This document shows, piece after piece, positions 7,346 through 16,068 of a DNA stretch of 64,000 bases. The translations under genes and the position numbers were made by a program. The number at the start of each line of letters is the position of its first letter. The first letter of the stretch is position 1. Under the pieces are notes generated by a model. That model made no database searches, was not told where the DNA came from, and saw only the letters and a list, made by a program, of their open reading frames with translations. Source of the stretch: Chloroflexota bacterium (GTDB lineage Bacteria; Chloroflexota; Dormibacteria; Aeolococcales; Aeolococcaceae); contig VBIQ01000014.1 of assembly GCA_005880985.1 (NCBI GenBank), forward strand, positions 40,534 to 104,533. Direction: 5' to 3'.

Positions 7346-8962
7346 ATGCCGAGATCCCGCGATCGCGACCTCAAGCTCCTCGAGACCGGGCTCGCGCTCT
7401 CCTCTGAGCTGTCCCTGCCGGCCCTTCTGCAGCGGATCGTCGATCTGGCCGTCGAGGTGACCGATGCCCGGTATGGCGCGCTCGGCGTGCTCGGTTCTCA
7501 CGGCAATCTGATCGACTTCTTGACGGCGGGGGTGACTCCCCAGGAGCGCGCCGCGATCGGGCATCTACCGGAGGGTCGCGGCATCCTGGGTGTCCTCATC
7601 GACGACGCTCGCGCGTTGCGCCTGCACAACATCGCGGACGACCCGCGGTCCGTCGGTTTTCCCTCCAACCATCCACCGATGCGCAGCTTCCTCGGAGCCC
7701 CGGTGCGCGCTCGCGGTCAGGTCTTCGGCAACATCTACTTGACCGAGAAGGCCGGCGGCGGCGACTTCACCGCAGAGGACGAGGCGTCGCTGGAGATCCT
7801 CGCCACCCAGGCGGGCGTGGCCATCGCCAATGCCCGCCTCTACGAGGAGACGCGCCAGCGGGAGCGCTGGCTCGAGGTGGTGCGGGAGATCACCGGCGCG
7901 ATCCTGCGCGGCTCGGCGGACGACGCCGTGCTCCGCCTCGTCGCGCGCCGGGCTCGTGAGCTCGTCGCCGCTGATCTCGCCACCGTGGTGACTCCCGACG
8001 ACGACACCAGCGACCTGCGTGTCGTCATCGCCGAGGGGACCCACGCCGAGGAGCTCCAGGGCATGCCGGTCCCCTCGGCGCGATCCGTCTCGGGCGACGT
8101 GATCCGTGGCGGCACGACCATCGTTCTGGTGGACGCCGTGGCCGACGAGCGGACGTACCAGCCGATGGTCTCGTCGGGGATGATGGGACCGTCTGTCTTC
8201 GTCCCAATCAGCCTGCGCGGTCGAACCTTCGGCACTCTGTCCGTCGCCAATATGGTCGGCGGCCTTCCCTTCGGAGATGCCGACGTGCGGCTCGTGGAGA
8301 GCATCGCGGACCAAGCATCGCTGGGGCTCGAGTACGGGCGGGCCCAGCGCGAGCTGGCGCGGCTGGCTCTGGTCGAGGACCGCGAGCGCATTGCCAAGGA
8401 GCTCCACGACGGGGTGATACAGGCTCTCTTCGCTGTTGGCCTCGGTCTGCAGGGAACGGCAGCGCTGATCGCCGAGCCCAAGCTGGCGACCCGCGTCCAG
8501 GACGCGGTCAATGAGCTGGACCATGTGATCGGCGATCTGCGCAACTACATCTTCGGATTGCGCCCCGGCGTGCTTGTCGATGGCCGTATCGGCGAGGCGC
8601 TCCTGCAGCTCGGGCATGACTTCGAGGCGCGCACCGGCGTGGTCACCGTGGTGGACGTGGACGCATCACTCGAGGAGCCGCTGGCACCTCACGCCACCGA
8701 TGTGGTGCAACTGGCACGTGAAGCGCTCTCCAACGTGGGCCGGCACGCCGGTGCGATGACATGCCGGGTGAGCCTTCGACGCCAGGATGGGAGAGCCATT
8801 CTCGAGATCGACGACGACGGCAGCGGCTTCGACGTGTCCAGCGCGCGCCCAGGCCTCGGGCTCGGGAACCTGCGCCAGCGCGCAGCCGGGATGGGCGGGG
8901 AGCTGGAGATCCAGAGCACCCCGGCCGATGGCACCGCGGTCCGGGTGAGCGTCCCCCTCTGA
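7346..8962 (+). CDS. devS: DevS/DosS-like GAF-GAF haem sensor histidine kinase
   Basis: This is the likely kinase partner of the DevR-like regulator. It has 538 residues. GAF-A is at about 25-160, GAF-B at about 178-330, a HisKA_3 dimerisation helix has His354 (KELHDGVIQALF), and the ATPase domain has DDDGSGFD and GLGLGNLRQRA. GAF-A reads like M. tuberculosis DosS: GHLPEGRGILG, then NHPPMRSFLG and FGNIYLTEK. In DosS the His of HPPM (His149) binds haem and a Tyr 22 residues on (Tyr171) lines the gas pocket; here these are His109 and Tyr131, with the same separation. I therefore predict an O2/NO/CO or redox haem sensor. No membrane segments are present. The call rests on remembered family sequence, but the motif agreement is strong. 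Confidence 0.9.
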   Translation: MPRSRDRDLKLLETGLALSSELSLPALLQRIVDLAVEVTDARYGALGVLGSHGNLIDFLTAGVTPQERAAIGHLPEGRGILGVLIDDARALRLHNIADDPRSVGFPSNHPPMRSFLGAPVRARGQVFGNIYLTEKAGGGDFTAEDEASLEILATQAGVAIANARLYEETRQRERWLEVVREITGAILRGSADDAVLRLVARRARELVAADLATVVTPDDDTSDLRVVIAEGTHAEELQGMPVPSARSVSGDVIRGGTTIVLVDAVADERTYQPMVSSGMMGPSVFVPISLRGRTFGTLSVANMVGGLPFGDADVRLVESIADQASLGLEYGRAQRELARLALVEDRERIAKELHDGVIQALFAVGLGLQGTAALIAEPKLATRVQDAVNELDHVIGDLRNYIFGLRPGVLVDGRIGEALLQLGHDFEARTGVVTVVDVDASLEEPLAPHATDVVQLAREALSNVGRHAGAMTCRVSLRRQDGRAILEIDDDGSGFDVSSARPGLGLGNLRQRAAGMGGELEIQSTPADGTAVRVSVPL

Positions 8963-9031
8963 CGTTCGGCCTGCTGCCCCGAGGAAATTCGGCCCTGGCC
9001 GGCGCCGCCTGCCTCAGCGACACTGCTGGTG

Positions 9032-9049
9032 AGGACCCTGCAAGGTCCT
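9032..9049. promoter_or_regulatory. Inverted repeat before the universal stress protein gene
   Basis: AGGACC-N6-GGTCCT has perfect 6-base arms and lies 18 bases before the stress-protein start, in the 104-base gap after devS. It resembles a widened DosR site but the spacing differs. It could be an operator or an RNA hairpin near the ribosome site. Confidence 0.35.
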
Positions 9050-9066
9050 ATATGGAGCTGGGAGTC

Positions 9067-9549
9067 ATGTTCCACAACATCCTGGTCGCCCTCGACGGTT
9101 CGCCGCGATCGCTGGTGGCGCTCGAGCAGGCCGCTGATCTGGCGCGCAGCGAGCACGCGCACCTGGCGCTGATCACCGTGAACGAGACACCCTGGACTCA
9201 TGGCGTGCCGGAGTCCAGCCTGGTGCGCATCTTCTCCGACCAGGCGGAGCTGGCCAAGCAGATCCTCGGCGAGGCGGTGGCGGCGGTCCCCCGGGCGGCT
9301 CGGTGCCAGCGCGTCACCGGGTGGGGGTCGCCGGCACGGGTGATCATCGACCAGGTGGAGACGGGTGGCCATGACCTGGTGGTTCTCGGCTCCCGGGGTC
9401 GCGGCCCGCTGAGCTCAGCCTTGCTCGGCAGCGTCGGCCGCGACGTGCTGACCCACAGCCCCGTTCCGGTGATGGTCGTGCGCGGCGACGCCACCGCACG
9501 GCCGCGCGCGATGGCAGAGGAGCGCGCACTGGCAGGCTCGCATCGGTGA
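9067..9549 (+). CDS. Universal stress protein (UspA family)
   Basis: This single-domain Usp has 160 residues from the ATG at 9067, preceded by GGAG. It opens MFHNILVALDGSPRS, with the conserved VALDGS nucleotide-binding start. Near residue 108 it carries GSRGRGPLSSALLGSVGRDV, matching the ATP-binding G-x2-G-x(8-9)-G-S pattern, and ends its core with SPVPVMVVR. Usp genes are abundant in the DosR regulon of mycobacteria, which fits its position behind devS. Its stop overlaps the GTG of the next gene (GTGA), so the two are coupled. A long extension in the same frame upstream of 9067 overlaps devS and is not credible. Confidence 0.9.
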   Translation: MFHNILVALDGSPRSLVALEQAADLARSEHAHLALITVNETPWTHGVPESSLVRIFSDQAELAKQILGEAVAAVPRAARCQRVTGWGSPARVIIDQVETGGHDLVVLGSRGRGPLSSALLGSVGRDVLTHSPVPVMVVRGDATARPRAMAEERALAGSHR

Positions 9550-12293
9550 CGCCGGCTCCTGCGGGAGGTCTTCGCGCGGCGCCGTCCGTGCCGGGAGCCA
9601 TCTATCCCCGGCGCTGGGAGATGGACGCCATCCTCACCGACGGAGGGACCGTCCACGTACGGCCGATTCGCCCCGAGGACGCGGAGGCGCTCGTCGACTT
9701 CCACGAGCTTCTCTCACCCGAAACCCGGTATCTCCGTTTCTTCTCAGCCAAGCGACACCTTACTGAAGCTGACGTCGAGCGTTTCACACGCGTCGACTAT
9801 CGTGACCGCTTCGCCTTGGTGGCTGTCCTGGGCGACAAGCTCATCGGGGTAGGCCGGTACGATCGTGTCCCCGGCACCACCGAGGCAGAGGTCGCCTTCG
9901 TGGTCGCTGATGCCCATCAGCGTCGTGGGGTCGGCACGCTTCTGCTCGAGTACCTCGGCGCTGCTGCCGCGGAGTACGGCATCTCGCGCTTCATTGCCGA
10001 CACGCTTCCCCGCAACACGCGCATGCTCGACGTCTTCCACCACGCCGGGTACCAGGACGAGCGCCACTTCGCCGACGGTGTCGTACGGGTCAGCTTCGAC
10101 ATCACCCCCACGCCCAGCGGGGTTGAGGCGGTGGAGCGCCGAGAATGGTCCGCCGACGTTCGCTCCATCAAGCGGCTCTTGGAGCCCCGCTCGATCGCCG
10201 TGATCGGGGCCGGCCGATCTCCCGACAACATCGGGCACGCCGTGCTCCGCAACCTGGTTGAGGGTGGCTTCGCCGGGCCGGTACATCCGGTGAATCCGCA
10301 TGCCGCAGAGATCGCCGGACTCGCGGCCTACCGGAGCGTAAGCGACATCCCGGTTGAGGTCGACCTCGCCGTCATCGCCGTCCCTGCGGCAGCCGCTGTC
10401 GAGGTCGTCGACGACTGCGCCGCCATGGGCGTGAGGGGCCTGGTGGTGATCAGCTCCGGGTTCGCCGAGATCGGTGCTGCCGGCGCGGACTTGGAGCGCC
10501 GCCTGGTGGAGCGGGCTCACCTCGGCGGCATGCGGCTGATCGGGCCCAATTGCATCGGCGCCATCAACACCGATCCCGGGGTGCGCATGAACGCGACGTT
10601 CGCGGGCCGACCGCCGGTGACCGGCCGCGTCGCCTTCGCCTCGCAGTCCGGCGCGCTTGGCATCGCGCTGCTGGAGAAGGCTGAGGCGATGGGCCTGGGG
10701 CTCTCCAGCTTCGTGAGCATGGGCAACAAGGCGGACGTCAGCGGCAACGACCTGCTGCGCTACTGGGAACAGGATCCCGCGACCGCGGTGATCCTTCTCT
10801 ACCTGGAGTCCTTCGGTAACCCGCGCATGTTCAGCCGCGTGGCTCGCCACGTCGCCCTGCGCAAGCCCATCGTCGCGGTGAAGAGCGGCCGCACCAGCTC
10901 CGGAGTGCGCGCCGCCGCCTCGCACACGGCGTCGATGGCGACGCCCGACACCGCGGTCGAGGCGCTCTTCCAGCAGACCGGCGTCATCCGGGTCGACACT
11001 CTCGAGGAGCTCTTCGACGTGGGCGGGGTGCTCGCCCGGCAGCCACTGCCACGGGGCGGGCGGGTCGCCGTCATCGGCAACGCCGGCGGTGCCGGGATTC
11101 TCGCCGCCGACGCCTGCGAGGCCGCCGGTCTCCAGGTCCCCGAGTTGAGCACCACCACCCAGGCAGCGCTCCGCACCGCGATCCCGGGAGCTGCCTCGGT
11201 GAGCAACCCCGTCGACCTCGGCGCGGGCGCGGGAGCTCGCGACTTCGCTGCTGCGCTGGCAGCAGGGCTCCGGTCGCCCGACGTCGACTCCGTGATCACC
11301 GTCTACGCCCGTGTCCCCGGCACCGAGGCGCAGGCCGTCGCCGATCACATCGCGGGCGTGACGAGTGACAGCGACAAGCCGGTACTGGCCACCTTCTTGG
11401 CGATGGACGAGGCACCGGATGGTGGCAGCATCCCCTCGTTCGCATACCCCGAGGCGGCCGCGCGCTCGCTCGCGCGAGTGACCGCCTACGCGCGCTGGCG
11501 CCGGCGTCCGGTGGGCACCGTGGCCGCGCTCGAGGGGATAGAAGAGGAGACGGCGCACTCAATGGTCGAGGCGGAGCTGGTGCGGCCGCCGGCCGGAGGC
11601 TGGATGGATGCGAGCCAGGCAGCGGCGTTGCTGCAGACGCACGGCATCGCGGTGGCGCCGACCATGGCGGCGACGACCGCGGATGAGGCGGTTGCGGCCG
11701 CGAGAACCGTCGGCTTTCCGGTGGCCCTCAAGGCGCAGGCGGAGGCGCTGGTGCACAAGAGCGATGTCGGCGGGGTGATCCTCAACCTCGCCGACGAGGA
11801 TGCCGTCGCCGCCGCCTTCGATGAGATGCGCCATCGCCTCGGCGCCACCATGCGCGGAGTGGTGGTGCAGGGCATGGTCCCCCCCGGGGTCGAGACCATC
11901 GTCGGCGTGGTGAACGATCCGCTCTTCGGTCCTCTGCTGATGTTCGGAAGTGGTGGGACGACCGCGGAGCTGCTCGGCGACCGGAGCTTCCGCGTGCTGC
12001 CGCTCACCGACCTCGACGCTCGCGACCTGGTGCGCTCGACGCGGGGGTCGCCGCTGCTCTTCGGCTATCGAGGCGCGGCACCGTGCGACGTGGCGGCGCT
12101 CGAGAGCCTCCTGCTCCGTGTGGCACGGCTGGCGGAGAACCTGCCCCAGGTCACCGAGATGGACCTCAACCCGGTGATCGTCTCCGCGACCGGGGCGGTG
12201 GCCGTTGACGCAAAGGTACGTCTCACCGCGTGGCAGGTGCAGCCCGAACTCGGCGTCCGCCGGCTGCGCCCTGCGTCTCCGCGCCACGGCTGA
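9546..12293 (+). CDS. GNAT acetyltransferase fused to NDP-forming acyl-CoA synthetase (Pat-like)
   Basis: This large cytoplasmic protein has 915 residues. An N-terminal GNAT domain (about 25-180) has the acetyl-CoA signature HQRRGVGTLL. A CoA-binding/succinyl-CoA-ligase-like module (about 205-680) includes SQSGALGIALLEKAE and ASHTASMATPDTA, where the His is in the position of the phosphohistidine of ADP-forming synthetases. An ATP-grasp domain follows (about 690-905; GFPVALKAQAEALVHKSDVGGV). This layout matches actinobacterial Pat-type protein lysine acetyltransferases and bifunctional acetate-CoA ligases. Because the His is kept, a catalytic synthetase is possible. It is translationally coupled to the Usp gene. 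A later ATG (MDAILTDGGTVHVRP) could be the true start. Confidence 0.85.
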   Translation: MTPAPAGGLRAAPSVPGAIYPRRWEMDAILTDGGTVHVRPIRPEDAEALVDFHELLSPETRYLRFFSAKRHLTEADVERFTRVDYRDRFALVAVLGDKLIGVGRYDRVPGTTEAEVAFVVADAHQRRGVGTLLLEYLGAAAAEYGISRFIADTLPRNTRMLDVFHHAGYQDERHFADGVVRVSFDITPTPSGVEAVERREWSADVRSIKRLLEPRSIAVIGAGRSPDNIGHAVLRNLVEGGFAGPVHPVNPHAAEIAGLAAYRSVSDIPVEVDLAVIAVPAAAAVEVVDDCAAMGVRGLVVISSGFAEIGAAGADLERRLVERAHLGGMRLIGPNCIGAINTDPGVRMNATFAGRPPVTGRVAFASQSGALGIALLEKAEAMGLGLSSFVSMGNKADVSGNDLLRYWEQDPATAVILLYLESFGNPRMFSRVARHVALRKPIVAVKSGRTSSGVRAAASHTASMATPDTAVEALFQQTGVIRVDTLEELFDVGGVLARQPLPRGGRVAVIGNAGGAGILAADACEAAGLQVPELSTTTQAALRTAIPGAASVSNPVDLGAGAGARDFAAALAAGLRSPDVDSVITVYARVPGTEAQAVADHIAGVTSDSDKPVLATFLAMDEAPDGGSIPSFAYPEAAARSLARVTAYARWRRRPVGTVAALEGIEEETAHSMVEAELVRPPAGGWMDASQAAALLQTHGIAVAPTMAATTADEAVAAARTVGFPVALKAQAEALVHKSDVGGVILNLADEDAVAAAFDEMRHRLGATMRGVVVQGMVPPGVETIVGVVNDPLFGPLLMFGSGGTTAELLGDRSFRVLPLTDLDARDLVRSTRGSPLLFGYRGAAPCDVAALESLLLRVARLAENLPQVTEMDLNPVIVSATGAVAVDAKVRLTAWQVQPELGVRRLRPASPRHG

Positions 12294-12305
12294 GTCGAGA
12301 GACTC

Positions 12306-12755
12306 GTGCTACCGATCCACTCTCCTCAGATCGTCCTCTGGATCCACATCCTGGCGGCGAGCGTGTGGATCGGCGGCCAGGTCACCATCGCCGCCGTCAT
12401 CCCGCTGCTGCGAGGCGCCGACGGCCTCGCCGCCGCCGCCGGCCGCCGCTATCAGGTCGTGGCCTGGCCTGCGTTCGCGGCCCTGGCGGTGACCGGCGTC
12501 ATCAACACCAGCAACGCCGGCATTGCCTGGTCGGACCTGGGCGGCACGTCGACAGGGCGGACCCTGGCCGCAAAGCTAGGTCTGGTCGCCCTCTCCGGGG
12601 CCGCAGCGGCGATGCATGCGTTCCTCCAGGCGCCAGCCCTCCGCCGGCGCAAGGCGAGCACACCACGCCCTGCCGCCTCTGCGTTGCTCGGGCTTCTCAG
12701 CGTCACCGCCGCGATCTTGGCGGCCCTGCTCGGGGTGGTCATCCGAGGGACGTAG
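12306..12755 (+). CDS. CopD-like four-helix membrane protein
   Basis: This integral membrane protein has 149 residues and four predicted helices (about 10-30, 48-66, 85-105, 122-145). The opening IVLWIHILAASVWIGGQV, with a His in helix 1 and a WIGG turn, is typical of the CopD (copper resistance D) and related DUF families, which may bind haem or copper. The start is a GTG at 12306, 13 bases after the synthetase stop. It is probably the last gene of the devS-side operon. The function in this organism is unknown; CopD membership is based on the first helix only. Confidence 0.6.
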   Translation: MLPIHSPQIVLWIHILAASVWIGGQVTIAAVIPLLRGADGLAAAAGRRYQVVAWPAFAALAVTGVINTSNAGIAWSDLGGTSTGRTLAAKLGLVALSGAAAAMHAFLQAPALRRRKASTPRPAASALLGLLSVTAAILAALLGVVIRGT

Positions 12756-12773
12756 GTCGGCCTGCTGAGCCTC

Positions 12774-14153
12774 TCAGCCGCGGGCGCAACTCGCACCCAG
12801 TCGCCTCTCTCCGTGCGACCAGCCTGGTAGTTGGCTGTCGGGCCAGTAGTCGCCGGTGTGGGGATCCTGTACGTACGGGACAGGCGGCTGCTCGCCGGTC
12901 GCGATGACTTCCAGGGCGTCGAGCAGCACATCGATGTCGTCCCGCGTGGTCGCCAGAGAGGCGCTTGCCCGCACCGCGCCCGGCATCCTCCGCCGGTCGC
13001 CGCGCATCACTGCATCGCGGTAGTGGGCCACCTCGACCGGCGAGAGGTCCAGGAGACGCAGCAGGTAGGGGTGGGCGCAGAAGCAGCCATGACGGACGCC
13101 GATACCGAACTCGGCGCTCAGCCGGGCGGCGACAAGCGCATGCGGCACGCCCTCCACCACAAACGCAGCCACTGCGAGGGTCGGTGCCTCGAGGCCTGGG
13201 CCGAGGAGACGCACCCCGCGAATCCGGCGCAGCCCACTGCGCAAATGGGTCGCCAGCTCGGTCTCATGGGCCACGATCGCCGGCCAGCCGATCGCGCAGA
13301 GCTCCGTCATTGCGGCATGGATGGTGACGGCTCCGATGACGTTGGGCGATCCCGCCTCCTCGCGTTCCGGAGGATCCGCCCAGACCACCTCGTCCAGGTC
13401 CACCAAGTCCACGGCGCCGCCCCCGGCGAGGAAGGGGTCGCCCTCGGCGAACGCGGCAGTGGGGCCGATCAGGATCCCGGCTCCGAACGGCGCGTACATC
13501 TTATGGCCGCTCCAGGCGATGTAGTCGGCCTCGATCGGGAGGGGCCGGTGGGGCGCCAGCTGCGCGGCATCGACGAGGACTGGGATACCGCGCTGGTGTG
13601 CGACATCGATCAGGTCGCCGATCGGCGGGAGCCAACCCGTGACATTGGATGCCCCGGTGATCGCGAGGAGTCGCGGCGCCGGCGCCGCGTCGAGGGTGGC
13701 ACGGACATCGTCGACGGTGAAGGTCCCGTCGGGTCCGCATTCCACATACCGGCGCTGGGCGGTGCGCGCCCAGGGCAGCAGGTTGGCGTGATGCTCGACC
13801 ACGGTCGTGATCACGACATCGTCGGGCTGGAGCCGCAGGCGGTAGGCGAGATGATTGATCGCCTCGGTAGTGTTGCGGCAGATGATGGCAACGTCGTTCC
13901 GTCCCTGGCGCCCACTGAAGGCCAGCGCCGCTGCGCGGGCCTCCTCGTAGGCATCCGTCGCGAGACGTGACTTGTACCCAGCGCCACGGTGGACACTGCT
14001 GTACCAGGGGAGGAACTCGCCGACACGTTCGGCGACGTCAGGAAGTGCCGCCGTGGAAGCGGCGGCGTCGAGGACGATGTACGGGCGCTCGACGCCGTCG
14101 ACACAGGGGACGGCTAGCCGGTCACCGATCAGCTGTACTGGAAGGTTCGTCAT
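12774..14153 (-). CDS. Class V aminotransferase / cysteine desulfurase-like (PLP)
   Basis: This PLP enzyme has 459 residues from the ATG at 14153. Motifs include NTTEAINHLAYRL, the substrate-pocket EHHANLLPW, the PLP-binding lysine in AWSGHKMYAPFGAGIL, and RHGCFCAHPYL near residue 360 holding a cysteine where SufS/CsdA desulfurases keep theirs. The tail after about 425 is a proline-rich extension. A sulfur-mobilising or related selenocysteine lyase-type role is plausible, but no SufBCD or scaffold gene is nearby. The start overlaps the PIG-L gene end by 32 bases on the same strand, so they are co-transcribed. An in-frame ATG 93 bases upstream is less likely. Confidence 0.8.
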   Translation of the reverse strand: MTNLPVQLIGDRLAVPCVDGVERPYIVLDAAASTAALPDVAERVGEFLPWYSSVHRGAGYKSRLATDAYEEARAAALAFSGRQGRNDVAIICRNTTEAINHLAYRLRLQPDDVVITTVVEHHANLLPWARTAQRRYVECGPDGTFTVDDVRATLDAAPAPRLLAITGASNVTGWLPPIGDLIDVAHQRGIPVLVDAAQLAPHRPLPIEADYIAWSGHKMYAPFGAGILIGPTAAFAEGDPFLAGGGAVDLVDLDEVVWADPPEREEAGSPNVIGAVTIHAAMTELCAIGWPAIVAHETELATHLRSGLRRIRGVRLLGPGLEAPTLAVAAFVVEGVPHALVAARLSAEFGIGVRHGCFCAHPYLLRLLDLSPVEVAHYRDAVMRGDRRRMPGAVRASASLATTRDDIDVLLDALEVIATGEQPPVPYVQDPHTGDYWPDSQLPGWSHGERRLGASCARG

Positions 14154-14883
14154 CTTTCGCTGGCCCGAGCCCGGCCGCAACTGTAGCGCCGGTTTGGGTG
14201 GCGTGGTCTCCCGCGTGCCTGAGCCAGCGAACGACTTCGATGTCACCGAGCAGCTCGAGACGACGCCAGAGAACCGGGTTGGCAGTCGACTGGCTCACGT
14301 GGCACCCGATCGCCAGCAGCTGGCGGTCTCGACTGACCTCGAAGGCCGCGTCGAGTTCCGGACGGGTGCGCCCGACGAAGCCGGTGCCGAAATCAGAATT
14401 GAGTGTGGCCGCGATCCACTCTGGAATCGCCCAGGCCAGCACCGGCAGGTCAAGGATCTCGGCGGCGCGCAAGGCGGCGTCGGTTGCTTGCTGGTGATCA
14501 GGATGGCCGGTGACGCCACCGTCGTCGAAGACCAGAAGCGCATCCGACTGCGTCTTCTGTGCCCGTCGGACGACGATCGTCGCGAGATCCTCGACGGGAA
14601 CCTCTATCAGCCTTCCGTCCGGGTAGTGGAGCAACTCGACATCGGTCATCCTCAGGGCACGCGCCGCCGCAGCCAGCTCCGCCATACGCACCGTCTCGAG
14701 GCCGCTCCTCGACCCGCTGAGTGTCGACGCCTCCCCGTGCGTGAAGGAGATGCCAGACACACTCATGCCTGCGTCAGCGAATGCCGTCACCAGAGCGCCG
14801 AGCCCAAACGACTCGTCGTCCGGATGCGCGCACACCGTGAGCACCGCCCGTGCCGCTACCACATCAGCGGGGGAGACGCCCAT
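14122..14883 (-). CDS. PIG-L/LmbE-family deacetylase
   Basis: This Zn-dependent N-deacetylase has 253 residues. The metal-binding AHPDDESFG motif is at about residues 18-26, and the second ligand region GHPDHQQATDAAL near 140. Family members include MshB (mycothiol synthesis), mycothiol S-conjugate amidase and GlcNAc deacetylases. An ATG at 14883 with GGAGAGG upstream is chosen; the frame is open much further upstream, but that part overlaps the AhpD gene in another frame. It lies one base after the AhpD-like stop and runs into the aminotransferase gene. The substrate cannot be told from sequence alone; a thiol- or sugar-related role would fit the redox context. Confidence 0.85.
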   Translation of the reverse strand: MGVSPADVVAARAVLTVCAHPDDESFGLGALVTAFADAGMSVSGISFTHGEASTLSGSRSGLETVRMAELAAAARALRMTDVELLHYPDGRLIEVPVEDLATIVVRRAQKTQSDALLVFDDGGVTGHPDHQQATDAALRAAEILDLPVLAWAIPEWIAATLNSDFGTGFVGRTRPELDAAFEVSRDRQLLAIGCHVSQSTANPVLWRRLELLGDIEVVRWLRHAGDHATQTGATVAAGLGPAKDDEPSSTADR

Positions 14884-14884
14884 G

Positions 14885-15265
14885 TCAGCTGGCCCCCTCT
14901 CCTCCGTGCAACGGTTGCCGATTCCCGTCGGCCGCGAACTCACGAAATGCGGACCAGGCTCGTGGGCCGTACACGCTGCCGGGTCCGCCGGCCATGAGAA
15001 GAGCCACGCCCAGGGCCTCAGCCACTTCCTCGGGCGTCGCTCCCGCGCGCGTAGCAGCTCTTGCGTGATACCCGATACAGCCGTCGCACTGCTCGGTGAC
15101 GGCGATCGCGAGTGCGATGAGCTCCTTGAACCGCGCTGGGAGAGCGCCATCTGCCACCGCCGCCTCGTGGAGCTTGGCGAACCCGGTCCAGACTTCCGGG
15201 ATTGCCTGCCGGAGGTTGCGCGTCGGCTCGCGGAGCTCGTCGATAGTGTCGTGGAACTCGCCCAT
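14885..15265 (-). CDS. AhpD-like (carboxymuconolactone decarboxylase family) protein
   Basis: This small helical protein has 126 residues from the ATG at 15265; an ATG two codons upstream is equally possible. It carries the AhpD-type redox motif EQCDGCIGYHARAA, with two Cys two residues apart and a downstream His, as in alkylhydroperoxidases that recycle peroxiredoxins. Length fits the single-domain carboxymuconolactone decarboxylase family. It heads a tight three-gene set with the PIG-L and class V aminotransferase genes. A weak DosR-like site (GGGTCATTGGCCCC, 15324-15337) lies about 60 bases upstream. A role in peroxide or thiol stress is inferred. Confidence 0.85.
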   Translation of the reverse strand: MGEFHDTIDELREPTRNLRQAIPEVWTGFAKLHEAAVADGALPARFKELIALAIAVTEQCDGCIGYHARAATRAGATPEEVAEALGVALLMAGGPGSVYGPRAWSAFREFAADGNRQPLHGGEGAS

Positions 15266-15375
15266 ACCCACAGCATCCGCGTCGCCGGTCGGGCTTGCCA
15301 GGGCCGAAGGTTGAGGACTCGAGGGTCATTGGCCCCGGCGCGCGAGTTCCAGCGCAAAGCGATCCGCCGGTGGGC

Positions 15376-15795
15376 CTATGCCTCTGGGATCCGCCGGCCT
15401 GAGATCTCGTCGATGGAGATACGAACCCAGTGCTCCGACGCCGGCACCGCCCAGGACCGGAGCGGTCCGCGGCGCAGCTGCTCGAGTTCGTTCGGATCGG
15501 AGACTTCTCTGGCTGTGCCCTGGACAACCACGCTCCAACCGGAGTGATAGAGGGGGCGGCTGCTGTCGACCTCGAATGCGACTGGCGCTCCGTCTGCCAC
15601 GTGACTCAGCTTGGTGCCCGGTACGGTGCAGAACACCACCGAGTTGGCGTCCGCAAGGTAGTTGACCGGGAGCACCATCGGGCGGCCATCAAGAATGAAG
15701 CCCAGTCTCCCCAGAAAAGACTTGTTCTGAAGGAGGTCCAGGCACTCCTCCCGGCTGAGCTCATGCGTCCGCGTTTGCGCGTCTGGCTCCACCAC
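15376..15795 (-). CDS. Pyridoxamine 5'-phosphate oxidase-like flavin/F420-binding protein (copy 1)
   Basis: This split-barrel protein has 139 residues. The GTG start at 15795 follows AAGGAGGG. It carries the family segment VLPVNYLADANSVVFCTVPGTKLS, then GWSVVVQGTAREV, as in actinobacterial PNPOx-like proteins that bind FMN or F420, several of which belong to the mycobacterial DosR regulon. It is a close paralogue of the gene at 17326: they share long stretches (for example LRRGPL-x-SWAVP and SGRRIPE). A DosR-like sequence, GGGACGATCGTCGA at 15852-15865 (10 of 14), lies 57 bases upstream of the start. The exact reaction is unknown. Confidence 0.82.
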   Translation of the reverse strand: MVEPDAQTRTHELSREECLDLLQNKSFLGRLGFILDGRPMVLPVNYLADANSVVFCTVPGTKLSHVADGAPVAFEVDSSRPLYHSGWSVVVQGTAREVSDPNELEQLRRGPLRSWAVPASEHWVRISIDEISGRRIPEA

Positions 15796-15851
15796 CTTGC
15801 CCTCCTTACCGCGTCAGCGTTCTGTCAGCCCGCCTATCGTCGCCCATCTCG

Positions 15852-15918
15852 GGGACGATCGTCGAGGGTCACGGGTGCAGGGATGACATCTGGCCCGAGG
15901 TCATGGTCCAAAGGTCCC
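15852..15918. promoter_or_regulatory. Two weak DosR-like sites between divergent genes
   Basis: GGGACGATCGTCGA (15852-15865) keeps one full GGGAC half site and the core of the other. GGTCCAAAGGTCCC (15905-15918) keeps GGGAC on the reverse strand with a GGACC mate. They lie between the PNPOx-like gene (minus) and the membrane protein gene at 16069 (plus). Each differs from consensus at several positions, so they are suggestions only. Confidence 0.3.
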
Positions 15919-16068
15919 GGTCAGACAGGACCACCGCCCCATCCGAATTGCGGCCGGGCGTCCCGCCTCTGTGGCACCCCTATTGCTCTGTTTCCGGCGC
16001 GGCACCGAGGCGATGATGGTTCCATCAAAGACACGTAGCCAGAAGAATCCGATCGCATTGGGAGAACC

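Noticed and set aside
9744..11558. 604-codon minus-strand frame over the acyl-CoA synthetase fusion
   Set aside because: Shadow frame with no recognisable domain; the plus frame has GNAT, CoA-binding and ATP-grasp motifs.
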